64,000 nucleotides of DNA, taken from contig NW_025408671.1 in the NCBI RefSeq assembly GCF_020360975.1, positions 3,906,001-3,970,000 of the forward strand. Direction: 5' to 3'. This document shows, one piece after another, positions 22,519-34,900 of the stretch (the first letter of the stretch is position 1; every line of letters begins with the position of its first letter). Below the pieces are notes generated by a model. The model had not been told where the DNA came from and made no database searches. It saw only the letters and a list, made by a program, of their open reading frames with translations. The position numbers and the translations under genes were made by a program. Origin of the DNA: Hirsutella rhossiliensis (lineage: Eukaryota > Ascomycota > Sordariomycetes > Hypocreales > Ophiocordycipitaceae).

Positions 22519-23605
22519 TCACAGCTTCGACTTCCTCGGATCCTTGATGTTCTTGGAAATCTCCCCGGACAGCAAGTAGTTGGGGTACTGCATCGACGGG
22601 TCCGTGCCAACAGCCGAGCCGGCCTGCCGCCTCCATGCGCCGCCGTCGACGGGAATCACCTGGCCGTTGATGTAGGCGCCGGCCTCGCTGAAGAGAAAGA
22701 CGGTGGCGTCGGCCACGTCGCGCACCGTGCCCAGCCGGCCCGAAGGGATGGTGGCGGCGTATTCCTTGGTCACCTCGCTGCTCAGCAGCCGGGCCGCGCC
22801 CTCCGTCTCCTCGATAGCGCCGGGGGCAATGACGTTGCTCGTCACGCCGCGGGGCCCGTACTCGAGGGCCACCGACGCCGCGATGGAGTCGACGGCCGCC
22901 TTGGCCGCCGACACGTGCGCCTGCATGGGCATGCCCGTGTAGTGGAAGGTGGCCGAGATGTAGATGATGCGCGGTGTGGGGCTGAGCAGGAGGTGCGGCA
23001 ACGTGGCCTTGACCGTGTGAAAGGTGCCAAGCGCGTCGATGTCCATGACGGACTTGAAGGCGTTGGAGCTCATGGCTTCGAGGGGCACGACAAAGTTGCC
23101 CGCAGCCCCGGCTCTGCCAGGCGGGTCAGAGGGCGCCGATGCTGTCGACCGGCGGGCACACTCACATGACAAAGTCGATGCCTCCCAGCTCGCGCGCACA
23201 GCGGTCCGCCGCCGCCTGGAGGCTTTCCATCTGCGAGGGCCTGGTGTCAGCCGGCGGCCTCAGTCTGCGCGAAGGCCGTCCAAAACAGGCCGACGAACCT
23301 GGCGCACGTCACACCCCCCGATTCCAATGACCCTGGCGCCGGGCCTGGCCGTGGCAATGTCCTTGGCCGCCTCGACCGTCTTGTCCTCGCTCCGGCCGAC
23401 GATGCAGGCATTGGCCCCGAGGCGCACCAGAGCCCGGGTCTGCATGCTGCAGATGGTGCCGGCGCCGCCCGTCACGAACACGACGCGGTCCTCTGCACGG
23501 CGGGGGTTAGCGATGTGGACGGCGGTACGGCGAGGGAAAGGCGACGCAACTGAATAGGCCATCTCTCCACACGGGGCTCAGGTATTTGGACTCCGTGACT
23601 GGCAT
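22519..23605 (-). CDS. SPS19: Peroxisomal 2,4-dienoyl-CoA reductase (short-chain dehydrogenase) with PTS1
   Basis: Reduces 2,4-dienoyl-CoA with NADPH so that unsaturated fatty acids can enter peroxisomal beta-oxidation. Exons 23551-23605, 23299-23492, 23166-23230 and 22519-23113 give 302 residues. The start MPVTESKYLSPVWRDGLF joined to KDRVVFVTGG matches the family; the later in-frame ATG at 23562 would lose this block. Cofactor-binding FVTGGAGTICS is near residues 23-33. IAGAAGNFV is at about 106-114, and HVSAAKAAVDS carries the catalytic Lys; this family uses Asp and Lys and lacks the usual SDR Tyr at this place. VIPVDGGAW closes the fold. The protein ends in SKL, a classic peroxisome targeting signal. 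Upstream CCGAGG/CCTCGG sites suggest control by fatty-acid regulators. Confidence 0.92.
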
Positions 23606-23904
23606 TGGAGCGACTTGTTGGACGGACTAGGATGGACGCACGCGCGCTGTGTGTGGTGGCGATGTCCGTTGGTCCGCCTTTTGCCTTTGTTTGCCACTTG
23701 GATGCGCTCGACGACGGCTTGGATGACGAGGAGACGACAGGTGGGTGGTGAAGGGGGGCGAGACAAGGTCCAAGGTAAGCTGATGGCCCCGCCTGTTGTA
23801 TAAGAAGAGATGTAGATGATTGCCTGGACGGGATTCGGCTTCTTGATTTCCTGCCCGTCTTGTGGTTCGTCCGACGATGGCTGGCTGGACCGACGACCTG
23901 GCGG

Positions 23905-24138
23905 CCGAGGACGATGAGCTCCGCTGCAGTTGGTAAGCTGTGGAGGCCGAGGCTTATTGGGCCGAAGCCAATAAGCCTCGGCCCAGCCAGCCAGCCAGCA
24001 CGGCATTGAGGCCCCACGTTAATCCGGGACTCCGTAAAAGCCAAAGGTAATTACTCGGTACTGTACGGAGTAGGTACGTATAAGCTACACACGGGGCGAA
24101 GGGGGTCCGGCTCGGTCGAGTTGATCCGCGCCCCGAGG
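23905..24138. promoter_or_regulatory. CCGAGG/CCTCGG sites upstream of the peroxisomal reductase
   Basis: Four copies of the six-base core occur: 23905-23910, 23947-23952, 23976-23981 (inverted) and 24133-24138. CCTCGG is the core bound by FarA/FarB-type zinc-cluster regulators that switch on peroxisomal fatty-acid genes in filamentous ascomycetes. They stand about 300-530 bases upstream of a beta-oxidation gene. Function is inferred from site and context. Confidence 0.55.
23945..23983. repeat. Perfect 16-bp inverted repeat with 7-base loop
   Basis: Left arm 23945-23960 reads GGCCGAGGCTTATTGG; loop GCCGAAG; right arm 23968-23983 is its exact complement. Each arm holds one CCGAGG/CCTCGG core and one CCAAT/ATTGG box. 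Confidence 0.95.
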
Positions 24139-26384
24139 CTTCTCGTCGTCTTCCGGCACTCCGTCACGTCACGTCTCGCCTCCGAGCTGAGCAACCTTTT
24201 TTGTCCATCGACGATTGTACAAACCACCAGCCCCCGCCAATCCTGCATCTCCGTGTATCGTCAACCCCGGCTGCTAGACGGCGGGGTTAGTCCGTTCCCG
24301 CTCGACCCATCCCTCGTTGCTTCTTCCCCCATCGTTTGCTGCCGGCCATCGACCGATCTCTTCTGAAACGCCCTCGCGCGAACCACTCACGCTGCGCCGC
24401 CCATTCGGCTCGTCAATCTCCAGAATGAATGAGCCCTCGTCCCGGCATTGCACCTCTGCCCTGACCCAGCTGCGGCATCCGCCTCCCGTCCTCCCGACGG
24501 TCGCCGCCGCCCTTCTCCACAAGGCTCTCTCTACTTCGGACATCACCTCGACTCGGATCTCTCTCTCGTTTTGTCGAAGCGAATCCGTCACATCCACTAG
24601 CCCGCTCGTCTCGTCGGAACCCCCCTTCCCTAGAGCCGGCGCGCTTGGACTGCTGCCAAGCTGCCCTTTGCTTTTTTCCCGTTTTGCCTTGTCTCCCGGG
24701 CCAGCTGACCGGCCTCGGCCTCGCTCCCGGCCGGCGACGCCAAACATCAAACTCTGTCGCCTTTCCCGCGCTGGCAGCGGTTAGAGTAGGGGCTGCCTTC
24801 CTGTCCAGTCTAGTTGCGTCGGGACGTGCTCGGCAGTCTTGCCGCCTCTTGCAACCCCATCTGCCCTTCCCGTCCGTCTCCCCCATCGACCAATTATCCG
24901 CTGCTGAGACGTCATCAAAATTGCCCCATTACCGAGACCTTTGCAACAGCATACGCGAGTCGAGACTTTGTCATCTTTGCGGCACAAGTACTGACAGACT
25001 GGCTGAACTATCGTGCCCAGTATCCGTACATGCGACCAGAACTGCTCACTGCATCTGGAAGTCCACAAAGACCACCTTGATGGCCTGTTTTCCTTGCATA
25101 CAGTCCGCCCACCACCCGGCACCACCCAACACCATCCAACACCATCTAATACTTCTCAGCTTCTGCCCGTATCTCCTTCTAGCTCCGTCTCTCATGTCTA
25201 AAAGTCATCGCAATTATCAATCTCGCGCCCCCCCTCCCCAACAGCTTAGACCTCTCTCGCGCAGTCACATTCCCGACACCTTGCGCGCCAAGCATCGCCT
25301 GAACCCGAACCTACATCACTCGCACTGCATATGTATGTATGTACATGCATACACACATGTGCATCTCCGGCGCCCCTCGCTTGTGCTTGTCCCGACGTCA
25401 TCCACAACGTTGCGCACGCCGGCCGCAGTCGGGGGACGCGGCGCATCCTCTAATAAGTAAAGCTAGCAGTGGAATCGGGCCGCGACACCATCGTGGGCAC
25501 CCTGAGGGACAACGTCGTAGCGAGTCAGCTGCTACCTATCCGGTTCCGACTTCCGAAGACCGACCGTCGACGGGCCTCGACCGACTCCCTGACCATTGAT
25601 TGCTTGCTACGTACGGCCTCTCATCTCTCGCCTTATCAAGGGCTCATTCTTCTTTCCACTTGCGTCTCGCCCATCTCTCTTGTGGATCGGGCAAGGCGCA
25701 TGAGACACGGGGCATTCGCCAGATCACGCGCAGGGTCATGGAGCACACAGTAAGGGAATCTGGTTTGATTGCTATGAGAAACTGTAAACGCTCGAGATTC
25801 TTGCAGCGAACGCCAAGGCTTGCAGAGCCATTCGTAAGATATGCTGCCCGACGCCTATGCCGTGAAAGCCAAACTCCATTCCAAGACGCCGGGTCGACCC
25901 TCCCACTGTCTCACATGAGACTGGAACCTCGAAATATGTCAAAATGGTTCGCTAATATTGTCTTTCCTTTTGTTGCCCTTTTTTTTCACTGCCATTATAC
26001 CGCACTGCGTGATCGATAAAAACCCCCTTTTTAGAGAAGACAATAATTAAGTCTTCTTGCTGATTTGCGCCCATCGCTCCAATCAGCTCAAAAGCACCAT
26101 AGAAGTGAAATCCACGCCAGCGGCCTGCTCTCGGGCGTGCCGTGCGTGGTGGTTGGAGTGGTAGCTTTGCCCCAGGCGGGTAAGCAGCGATAATTGCGAG
26201 CTAGCCCTGCAAGGGAGCCGAAAGTGCCTTTCGAATAAATAGGCAAACGGCCCCGTAGATCCAGCATCGGACCCGGTCCCTGATGGTGTCAAGGGCGTTG
26301 GCGCAGGCGTTCTGGCTGCTGCGAGGGGATGCCAAGCTCGAGGGGAGCTTGCCAGTGGACAAGGGCGCGTTTCGTCGATTCGTG

Positions 26385-26549
26385 TCAAAACCAGCAGAGC
26401 GGGCAGCTTTCGGGGATGACGATGAAGCGCTCATGAGGCCCCATGGGACATGATCGCTTGCGGCTCCCGTCCGTCGACGTGCTGCAGAAGTGCGCGCCGG
26501 GATCGGTGCAAGACGTGTAAATGTAGTAGTTCTTGGTGAAATCACACAT
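26385..26549 (-). CDS. Small cysteine-containing protein of unknown function (MCDF type)
   Basis: Single exon of 54 residues: MCDFTKNYYIYTSCTDPGAH, then a TDGSRKRSCPMGPHERFIVI segment, ending in PESCPLCWF. It has six Cys (positions 2, 14, 22, 34, 49, 52), with CPLC at the end. I know short, widely scattered fungal proteins that start MCDF or MCDY, have spaced Cys and a similar GPHER block; their function is not known and zinc binding is only a guess. There is no signal peptide. The short length and single exon make it easy to miss. A GT two bases into the Trp codon could be a donor to a further exon. It stands alone in a gene-poor region. Confidence 0.6.
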   Translation of the reverse strand: MCDFTKNYYIYTSCTDPGAHFCSTSTDGSRKRSCPMGPHERFIVIPESCPLCWF

Positions 26550-27969
26550 GGCGACGGCGGCGGGTGCAAAGACCCAGTTGTGTATCTGCTTCAGTCAGCA
26601 TGAGCTTCACCAGGCGCAACGTCGACGCGAGGGCGACTGACTGGTTGGGGGCTTCACAATGTTGCCGCGTCAAAGGATAAAAGGCAGCAACCAAAAGGTG
26701 CGCGATGGCTCGCGAAGCGAAGAAACTGGGGTGGAGAGTATGCTCTTCGGTGTCCGCGGCAGGGCGAGGGCGGAAAGACTGGGGATCCGCAGTGGGAACA
26801 GGCAAGACTTGATTGACGAATGGGTGCGTGATTATAGAGAGCCCTGTAATATGAGAGGCTGTTGTATGGGAGTGGATAGCGTGCGATATATGGGGTTGGC
26901 TGGCTGTCAGGAACCGGACGAGAAACAGAGTTGGCGGGAAGCAGGACGGGTAGTTATATCATGAGCCCGGAGCCATCGCGGCAAGCTGTCATGACAGGAA
27001 GCTTGCAGCGGGAGGTGTGGGTTGATCGGAATGGGCCACTGCCCTTTGACATGTCGGCCGTCTGAGACCGTGCCCCCTCTGGGGCCATGTCTGAGAAGCG
27101 TCTTGTCAAACAAGGGGCGAGCCTCAAGCCCACAGTCGTGTCGAGGCAAAGGAAAAAAACCATGTGCATGAATGTATGCATGTACGTGCGGAGTAAAATA
27201 CTGTCATGGGCAAAAGGGCCAAAGAAAGACGACCCGCCGCCACTGGGTCCAAGTTCCATGACGAGCCAGATTTGTTTGGCATTTCTAAAACAACTCATTT
27301 TCGCCTCGTAGGGCATCTCATGTTCAGGACCCTCTCTCTACCTAGCACGAAATGCAGCATGCTTGCTTGTTTCTCCCGGGGACGGACGAACAGGCCTCCT
27401 AGTCCAGGGAGAAAGAGCTCGAACCACGGGACAAGGTCTGAAGGCGCGGCAGCAACCGAAGGGATTCGGGCTCGCCCTCGACGACGGGCAAGCTACCCCT
27501 GGGGCCGCGGGCGCGTCAGAGGGACGTGACGGAGAATGCCAGAGCTGGTGCGAGCGCGAGTTATATTGGTCGCCGAGAGGGAATCCGTGCGGCGACGTGC
27601 TAGCGCGGCATTTGAGCTGTGGTCGAGTGTGACGGGTCGCGAGACGAGGCTCAAGAGCCGCAAAAGAAAGGCGACGACGCGAGATGCTCGGAGGGCTACG
27701 GAGTATCTGTACCTAGCCAGTTAGTGGAAGGCAATGTCAGATGGCGCCGAGGAGGGGTCGTGCTCTGCGACGCCAGGGGAGCCTGCAGTACCTAGGTAGG
27801 TAGCTCTCGCTGCGCTGTACGGGTACATGCCAGGTACCATGTCTGGGCCGCGAGCACGCCGCCCGCAATCGCCATTCCCAAGGGTCCTCGCAACTGGAGC
27901 CTTGTTCCGTTCCAGATCGCACAAGTAATAACTGTAGGTACCGACTTGAGAATGCATCGAGGGTGTAGG

Positions 27970-28029
27970 TAACCCTGCTGGCAACCCTGCTGGCAACCCT
28001 GCTGGCAACCCTGCTGGCAACCCTGCTGG
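27970..28029 (+). repeat. 12-bp tandem repeat, five copies
   Basis: The unit CAACCCTGCTGG repeats five times, the first copy starting TAACCC. Copies are exact apart from the ends. In one minus-strand frame it would read AGLP repeats, but the frame lacks other coding signs. Confidence 0.92.
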
Positions 28030-28574
28030 ACCAACGACGCACCGACCCCGTTGCGGAACGGCAGTCGGTCGGAGTGCCAAAAGCCATGACGGCAATTGCG
28101 GCGGAAAGTCTGTTCTCGCATCAGCCGTAATACCGTACCGTCCATGTTGGATGAGCGTCTCTCGCCGAGGTCAAAGCTCGCGACAGCAGGTAATGAAAGC
28201 CATCGTGTGTGACAAAGTGCTTGCATTGCCGACGTATGCGCGTGCCAACTAGGTCTCCACGACATCGAGCGTAAAAAGGGACGACTGTTATCAAGCGTCG
28301 GCAAGCAATGGCAAGTCGAGACAAGCCAAGTGCCGTCTCAGGAGCCTGTCTCCCCCGCGTTCCACTCGTCTTGATGACGGAGGAAATACCGCGCAATCGC
28401 AACCGGTCGATGCCGTGGCAATCAATGTTCGACGGACAGCAGACGGCGGATCGGGCCACTGTCGAGCGTGAGCTGGACGGGGAATTGGAATGACGAGGGC
28501 CTTGACGAGGGCCTTGACGAGTCGAGATCGAATGCCACTTGTTGTTACCCGATCAATGTTTTCGTGGGGTTCTC

Positions 28575-28660
28575 AGGTACAGTGTCTACTAAGGTAGTAC
28601 CCAGGTAGATACCTACCTACCAAGGTACTTAGGTGCCTACCAATGTAGGTACCTATCCTT
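28575..28660. repeat. Cluster of AGGTA/TACCT motifs
   Basis: At least eight AGGTA or TACCT words lie within about 85 bases (AAGGTAGTACCCAGGTAGATACC, CTACCTACCAAGGTACTTAGG and TGTAGGTACC). They are arranged in both directions and can pair as hairpins. Confidence 0.7.
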
Positions 28661-31600
28661 CGGCTAACTAGTGCTAATAACTGACAAGTCCCTGGCAAGT
28701 AGCTCTCGCACCAGCTGCCCCCAAAGCCGATACCAGGTGGCCGCCAGGTAACCGATGGCTTCCCGTTAGACACCAAGCGCACGTCCCTGGCCAGCCCCCA
28801 CTGTACAAACGGCCTGTAGATGGGGCATCTCGCAACGCTTTTTGGCCCCCTTTTGGTTCCGAGGGAAAACAGCCTCAAATCAGAGACATGCTATCTGGTG
28901 TGCAGCACAGACTCGTACGTCTTATTTCCCCAAGGTAGGTATTCGCGCGCAACCTTCACGTCACCCCCGGTGTCTGGCCCTAGCGGCTGGTTCTAGGTTA
29001 GTCAGGTGCCGAGCTCTCTCCTTCTGCCTCCGCCTTGTTGGCAAGATGAGCTCGCTAACCGTTGTTTGATCAAACCTCCCTCCCCAGGCATCTTTGGGAT
29101 GTAGCCGCGCGCACACGGGGGACTGCGGAATGGGTCTGCTCCGAAAAGCTCAGAGACGCCTCAGAAGACACCACCATATGTCCGAACGAGAAGTTTGCCA
29201 ACCCAAAAAGTATCGATGCGCAGCCTTGTTGACATTCGAGCCTCGACTCTGCGTATCCGTTTCCCCAACTCGCCCTGCTGCAAGGGACTACAGACCTGCT
29301 CACGCCCATGTCGAGCACAGTCCGCTCCCCTCCCGCAACAGCGTCGTGTCCTGAGTTATCAGAGACGCTCCCAAGGCCCTGCGCGCAGTTCCGGGCCTCG
29401 AGCGTGGTCTTTTGGGTCCATCGCCATCTCTTGCCAAGGTATCCATCTGCCCGTGCAGTGCGTGTGACAGCGACGCCAGGTAAAACGGCGAAGACAAGGG
29501 ACCGGTGCCCTGCGCCTGAGCACATGCCTGCATATCTAGCCCCCTCCAATATTGAGGCAGGCTCGTTTCTCGCCCTCGCCACTGGACCAGACCCTGCAGG
29601 AGTTCGCTGCACGGGCCCGAGCACAGCCGTCATGGCGTGGAAAAAGAAAAACTATGAACTTGTTGCTTGTTCCGACTACGCTTCAGCAGAGTCCTTGATA
29701 TTGCCTACACTTCCCTTGCTGCCGAGCGTGTCTGGCTACAGGTAGGTACCGTCGACGGCCAACCTAGGCATCTTTCTTGGATTCCTCGAGCAAGACTGGG
29801 AGCCAGATGCGGGTTAAAGCAGCCTTGGCCCGTCCCCCCACGCCGTCTCTCCTCACCTGCCGGCGGGACAGCTCTCCAACGAATATTCGAGCGGCCCTGC
29901 ATCTTCCCGGCCGTCACATTATGGATCTCGCCGTTCAGTAGTCCGCCCCGTCATGCTTGCGGTATGGTCGGGATCGGGAACCGGTGTGCTGCTGAGTGAA
30001 AAGCCAAAATGCCGCTCCCGGCCTTTTAGTCGCCGAATCTCATCGATCATGCCCCCTACCCACCCTAGCTTCTCGCATTCACAACCCTAGAGACGTAGCA
30101 GACGTGTCTAAAATAGTCGCCGTCGAAGTCTAGCTACTGGTGATTCCCTGCCCGAGGTCGGCCTGCATGCGCTGGCGGCCTCTGGACCAAGCCGGAACGG
30201 ATCACTTGTAGTCTTGTCGCTTACTAGGAGCTCATTGGCTGCCGTGTGTCACGGGGCGAGCCCTTGGTTGGCTGTTTGGTTGCAGACCAAACGCTCTTGG
30301 TGAATTGAAGAAGCTGTCGCTTAGTCAATTTCGTTACCGGTAGTAGCGCGACCACTGCTCTCGCACTTCTGGGGCCAAGACCCTTACACCGTGTATGCCC
30401 TCTTTAAGTATCGCATTGCTGGTTATATCCCAGTGCATCTTGAACCATGATGGCGGACATCATCTGGCAATGATAGGACGACATCTACCGCCACGTTGTG
30501 AGCGAAAAGATCCATATACCGTCAAATACAAGTACAGTATGCCCTGTCATTGTCTGACGAACCACTACCCTGTTCATCCAGTTGGTGCCTGCAAAACCTG
30601 GGGCCGCTGCCAGAACTCTCCCTGGCATGAGAAACTAATAAAGAGCAGACTCTGAGACAACCATATCGATTTTACTACTATTTGAAAGGCTTCCCTTAAT
30701 AGTGAATATGCGAAATCCTGTAACAGACATGGCGACTCACCCTTGCTGCGACGTACATTAAGTTGGAGTCGGAAGCTCAAGGATGACTCCTCCGTGCTGA
30801 CCGGCTACACACTCATTCATTTGCTTCTCCATCGCCGTCAAGGGATCCGCGCAATCGATGACTTCACAAAGTGCAGCGTGGCGCTTCAGGAGCCGAAATA
30901 TATCCCACGAACCTCTCATGTTGACCTTGGATCTTGTGGGCTGTGAGTGACAATGACTCTTTCGAGATAAACATTACTGCAACTGCCTTTCTTGTTGATG
31001 CCCTGGAGCGATGTTGGAAGTCGCCTTAAGCTCTTCAGCTGCCTCGGTCCCTAAATTAAAGGAAGCCCTTTAGTCTATACAGTGGGGTCTCGATGAGATG
31101 CTCCCTTTGCACGCAAACATGATCAGTCTTTCGTTTGGTAAGGGAGCTCTCAAGACATGATATATCACCACGTGCGTGTAAGAGCTCAAAAGACACGCGT
31201 AAGACAGACGCGACAATGGTTCTTGACGAGCTAATCTGTTGCCAGAGCATGCATTTCTAGCTCTTGGACGGATAAAGATGCTTCAAGCAACTTCAAGATT
31301 CGGATTGTGCGGGAGAGGGAGAAAGCATCTGGCCATATGGCTGCTGGCCCTTCACGTTTCTTGCTTGAAGTTTGTGCAGACAGTGCGAGTACGAAATACT
31401 TGGTACTCGGTACGGAATCGAGATCAGAGGGAGCACGACTAACGTAAGCCAAAGAAAACTTGCTTCAGCAAGTCGCGGCGCCACTGCCCCTTTCGGACCC
31501 AAGACTCTCAGCCACTCTGTGGCTCAACTCCTCTCCGGTTCAACCTTGCACCAGAAGCTAGCATCACGCTCTGTTGCGAGCCATCACGATTCGCCAGCTG

Positions 31601-31915
31601 CTCTGACAACAGACACAGCTCTGCCAGCTCCGCCGTCTGCTCTCGTCCCCTTTATCGATACACAGCCAGCGGCCGTCCCGTCACAAACCGCCCAGCGCTC
31701 GCACACGGCGCCCGAACCGCATGGGCGCTTCCGCAGCGACTCGCTCACCACATGCTAAACCCGAGCCCGCCGCCGCCCGACGTGCGGTCCATCTGAGCCT
31801 TGAACCGCGCCCCCGCATATCGAGGTGGTGGGGGGGGAGTGGCTTTGGGTGACGCCGACGAGGCCCCCCGAGATCCCGCCCACCAGCTCCCGCAAAGCGG
31901 CTCCAGAACGCCGCC

Positions 31916-34900
31916 ATGGCGGACACGACGCCGCCCCGTGCCGTGCGCTTCTCGGACGGGGAGGAAGACGAGCAGCCCGAGAGGCTTGAGAGTGTCGTCG
32001 ACTTGGAGGCCGACGAAGACTCGTCCCCCGGCTCCGAGACCGACCTTCACGCCATCGAGGACCATGACGACCTCGGCGAGCTCAGCATGTACGCCGACAC
32101 ACCGACTCACCACGCCACATCGATGACGCAGCTGCCCCCGGGCACCGTCAGCAACGGCGCTCCGCCCAAAGGTCAGTGGAGCAGCCCCGGCGACGAGACG
32201 GCATCCTTTGCCAATGGCAGCCGGCCCCAGCGGCCCCTCGGCCCCGCCAGGACGCCCTCGAGCACCTACAACCCGGCGACTTCGAGAAAGCCCGCACTCC
32301 AGCAGCCCGCGCCCTCCTTTGTCGAGTCGATCCGATCGTCGTCCAAGACTCGGCCGAGGCAGAGCGAAAGCAGGTTCCGCGCGCAGGAGCGGGCCTACGT
32401 GCAGAAACTGCGCCAAGACTATTCGGGCGAATACTTCACCTCTTACCAGGCCGCCAACGGCAACGACTCCGACTCGGAAGGCGAGACGCCGTCCTCGGAA
32501 GGCCCCTACGAGGAGCGCCTCGACCAAGAGACCATCATGTTCTACGGAAATGACGAACTCCAGCCCACCGAGGAAGACGTCAAGGACCCGGAGAACCGCG
32601 AACGCCTCGAGTGGCACGGCATGCTCGCGGCCGTTCTGACTGGCGACGTGGTGCGCCAGGAGAAGAAGCGCTTGATCGGCTCCGCGGACCAGCAAGCCAG
32701 CAAGATGGCCCATAAGTCTGAGCTCTGGCTGGGTGTCCGCGCCGAGTCATGCGGCAGGCGTCTTCCCGTGCAGCGACGGATGGTGGAGGAGTCGCGCGCC
32801 ACGCTTGATCGACTCCTGGACGAGATCATCAATTTCGAGGTCAAGGGAGAGAGCGAGGTGGGAAAACCGCCGTACGAGCAGGTCAAGGACGTGGTGAGAA
32901 AGATTGAAAAGTGCGAAAGCCTATACCCGTCCTGGTCATCGCTTGCAGCCGAGCACAAAGCTGCCGGCTCGCCCTCGTTTCACGAAGCATACGACGCCAT
33001 CTTCTCGTGGTACAACACAAACGAGCTGATCAGCACGGAGCTGTCCATTCTCAAGAAGTGGGTCGGCAATGAAGAGCTGGACTTTTCCCGCACCAAGCAG
33101 AGGTCGCCGGCCGTCAACGGCATCACCACCGATGAGACGTCCTTCCTCGACCGGCTAATGAAGGAGGACGGCCTGCAGTCCCTCTACAACGACGACGAGC
33201 GGTCGACGCAAAAGGGCATGCTGCGGCCCATATCCTCCATCATTAGCAAGATTAAGGAGACGCTGATCCGGAACTCTGCCCCCTTCCAGAAGCGTCATCT
33301 CCCGCCCTATCTCGAGGAGCTCTTGACTCTCATCAGTTTCCCTTCCCGTCTCATCGAGGAAATCACCAAGACGCGTCTTGCGTACGCCAGGAGGGTCAAG
33401 GAAACGGCCCAGCAGAACCCTCTGATGCTGGATCAGATGATCTCCCAATTCCAGCTGCTCCTGAAATTCGCCATCAGGATCAAGCTCGAGTATCTCTCCA
33501 TCGAGAGCCCAGAGCCCGGATGGGACCTACCCCCTTGCATCGACGAGTCCTTTGACCAGGTTGTCCTGGAAGCGCTCAAGTACTACTTCAAGATGCTCAA
33601 CTGGAAGCTCAGCGGCAACAAAAACACATTCAAGGAGGCCGAGCTGCTGTTCCAGGAATGGGACTTTGCCAACTACATTGGCAGACACCTCCAGGGAGGC
33701 CACATCGAGGTTGCTGAACAGTTCAGCTCGCTCACCTTTAAGGCTCTGAATCGGCTGAGCCAGACGTTTGAAAAAGAGTTGCAGGTGAAGCCCAAGGAGA
33801 GCGCGGCCGAGATGAGCAAGAGATACAAGGCCTGCCTCGACTCAGTCCGCGTTCGCCAGCGGATGCTCCAGCGGTTCTCGAGGATGCTCAGCGACAACTA
33901 CGAGCACGTCTCGGACTTTAGCATCTCATTCTCTCCCGAGGTGATGCAAAAGTTTTACGACCAGTTGGTCGCCTCTGGCCATTTCCGCGTGGATACGGGC
34001 CCCTTGGAGAAGCAAGGCACGTACGTCATTGCATCGTCTCAGCTTCACAGGCGGCTCGAGGACATACAGGCCATGATGGCCATTACGTCCCAGGAGCGGT
34101 TCTGCGAAGACGACGGGGAGCAGTATCTCTTGATTCTGCGCCCCGAGGACAGCTTCAATTGGTTTGGCGAAGTGATTCCTGTTACGCTGCGGGAGCAAAA
34201 CATCGACTTGAAGCGCGGACAGGTCCGGCTCTGCGCCATAGGATCGCAGACTCTGCCGGAAGCGAGGAGAGCCTTTCTCGACGCCGTCGACATGCACGTC
34301 GACCTCTTGCAGGAGTCCAGGTCCAACATTCACAAAGTCAACACGAGGCTGTTGGAAATCCGCAGAGTGGCTTACAAGCTGTCCAATACATTCATGGACA
34401 GCGTCGAAATCATCAGGAAGCAGACCGAGGGCAAGGATTGCCAGGAGCTCATCCAGACGTGCTTCGTCTTTGCCACCGAGTTCGGCCAGCGATCCCTCCT
34501 GTACATGGACAGCAACCGGCGCCAGATGAACAACCTTAAGCTGACCAAGCTCGCGCTCGACTGGGTAAGCTTCATCTGCGACGACTGCATCGCCTCGGAC
34601 CGCAAAACCTTCCGCTGGGCTGTGCTCGCCCTCGAATTCGCCATGGGCATGACGCGGGGCCGACACATACTCGCCCTGGGCGAGGACGAGTACGCAAAGC
34701 TGCGGACAAAGGTGGGCGGGTGCATGTCTCTGCTCATCTCCCACTTTGATATTATGGGGGCGAGGTCGAACCTGGCCGCCCAGGCGGAGAAGGAGAAGAT
34801 TGAGCAATTGGTAGGGCAGTTTAGGAAGCTCGACAAGAACAGGATGCTGGACGACGAGGAGGCGTCGCGGTGCATTACGGAGCAGCGCGTGGGCCAGCTC

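Larger units (their letters stand above)
23606..26384. other. 2.8-kb stretch without a supported gene; SPS19 promoter at left
   Basis: The first 550 bases are the SPS19 upstream region with CCGAGG/CCTCGG sites and a hairpin. A TACTGTACGGAGTAGGTACG element lies at about 24057-24077. From 24120 to 25450 the plus strand is pyrimidine-rich like a long 5' leader (CTCTCTC, CCCGTC), and a 271-codon open frame at 24645-25460 reads as low complexity. The open stretch at 25469-25753 gives a plausible-looking first 45 residues (GRDTIVGTLRDNVVASQLLP) but no domain and no clean continuation. A non-coding RNA or the leader of a lost gene are both possible. Confidence 0.35.
26550..31915. other. 5.4-kb gene-poor stretch
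   Basis: No supported coding gene on either strand. It contains a 12-bp tandem repeat (27970-28029), clusters of AGGTACCTAGGTA-like motifs (27788-27838, 28580-28660, 28936, 29740), and ATGTATGCATGTAC-type tracts (27168-27186). GC drops and codon-like bias disappears around 30390-31250. The last 400 bases form the SSK2 leader. Open frames of up to 187 codons (29070-29633, minus) show no domain. Confidence 0.4.

Noticed and set aside
22519..23562. Start of the dienoyl-CoA reductase at the ATG of 23562
   Set aside because: It would read through a 58-base intron with good signals; the start at 23605 joined at 23551/23492 restores the family N-terminus exactly.
24645..25460. 271-codon plus-strand frame
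   Set aside because: Reads as Ser/Pro/His/Leu-rich leader sequence with no domain and runs through CT-rich DNA.
27970..28029. Short direct repeats as a CRISPR array
   Set aside because: Units are contiguous without spacers and the genome is eukaryotic.
29070..29633. 187-codon minus-strand frame
   Set aside because: No recognisable domain, no supporting splice or start context, overlapped by plus-strand frames of similar length.
30395..30655. 86-codon plus-strand frame with several Cys
   Set aside because: Single short frame, no signal peptide or known motif, no splice partner; chance is as likely.
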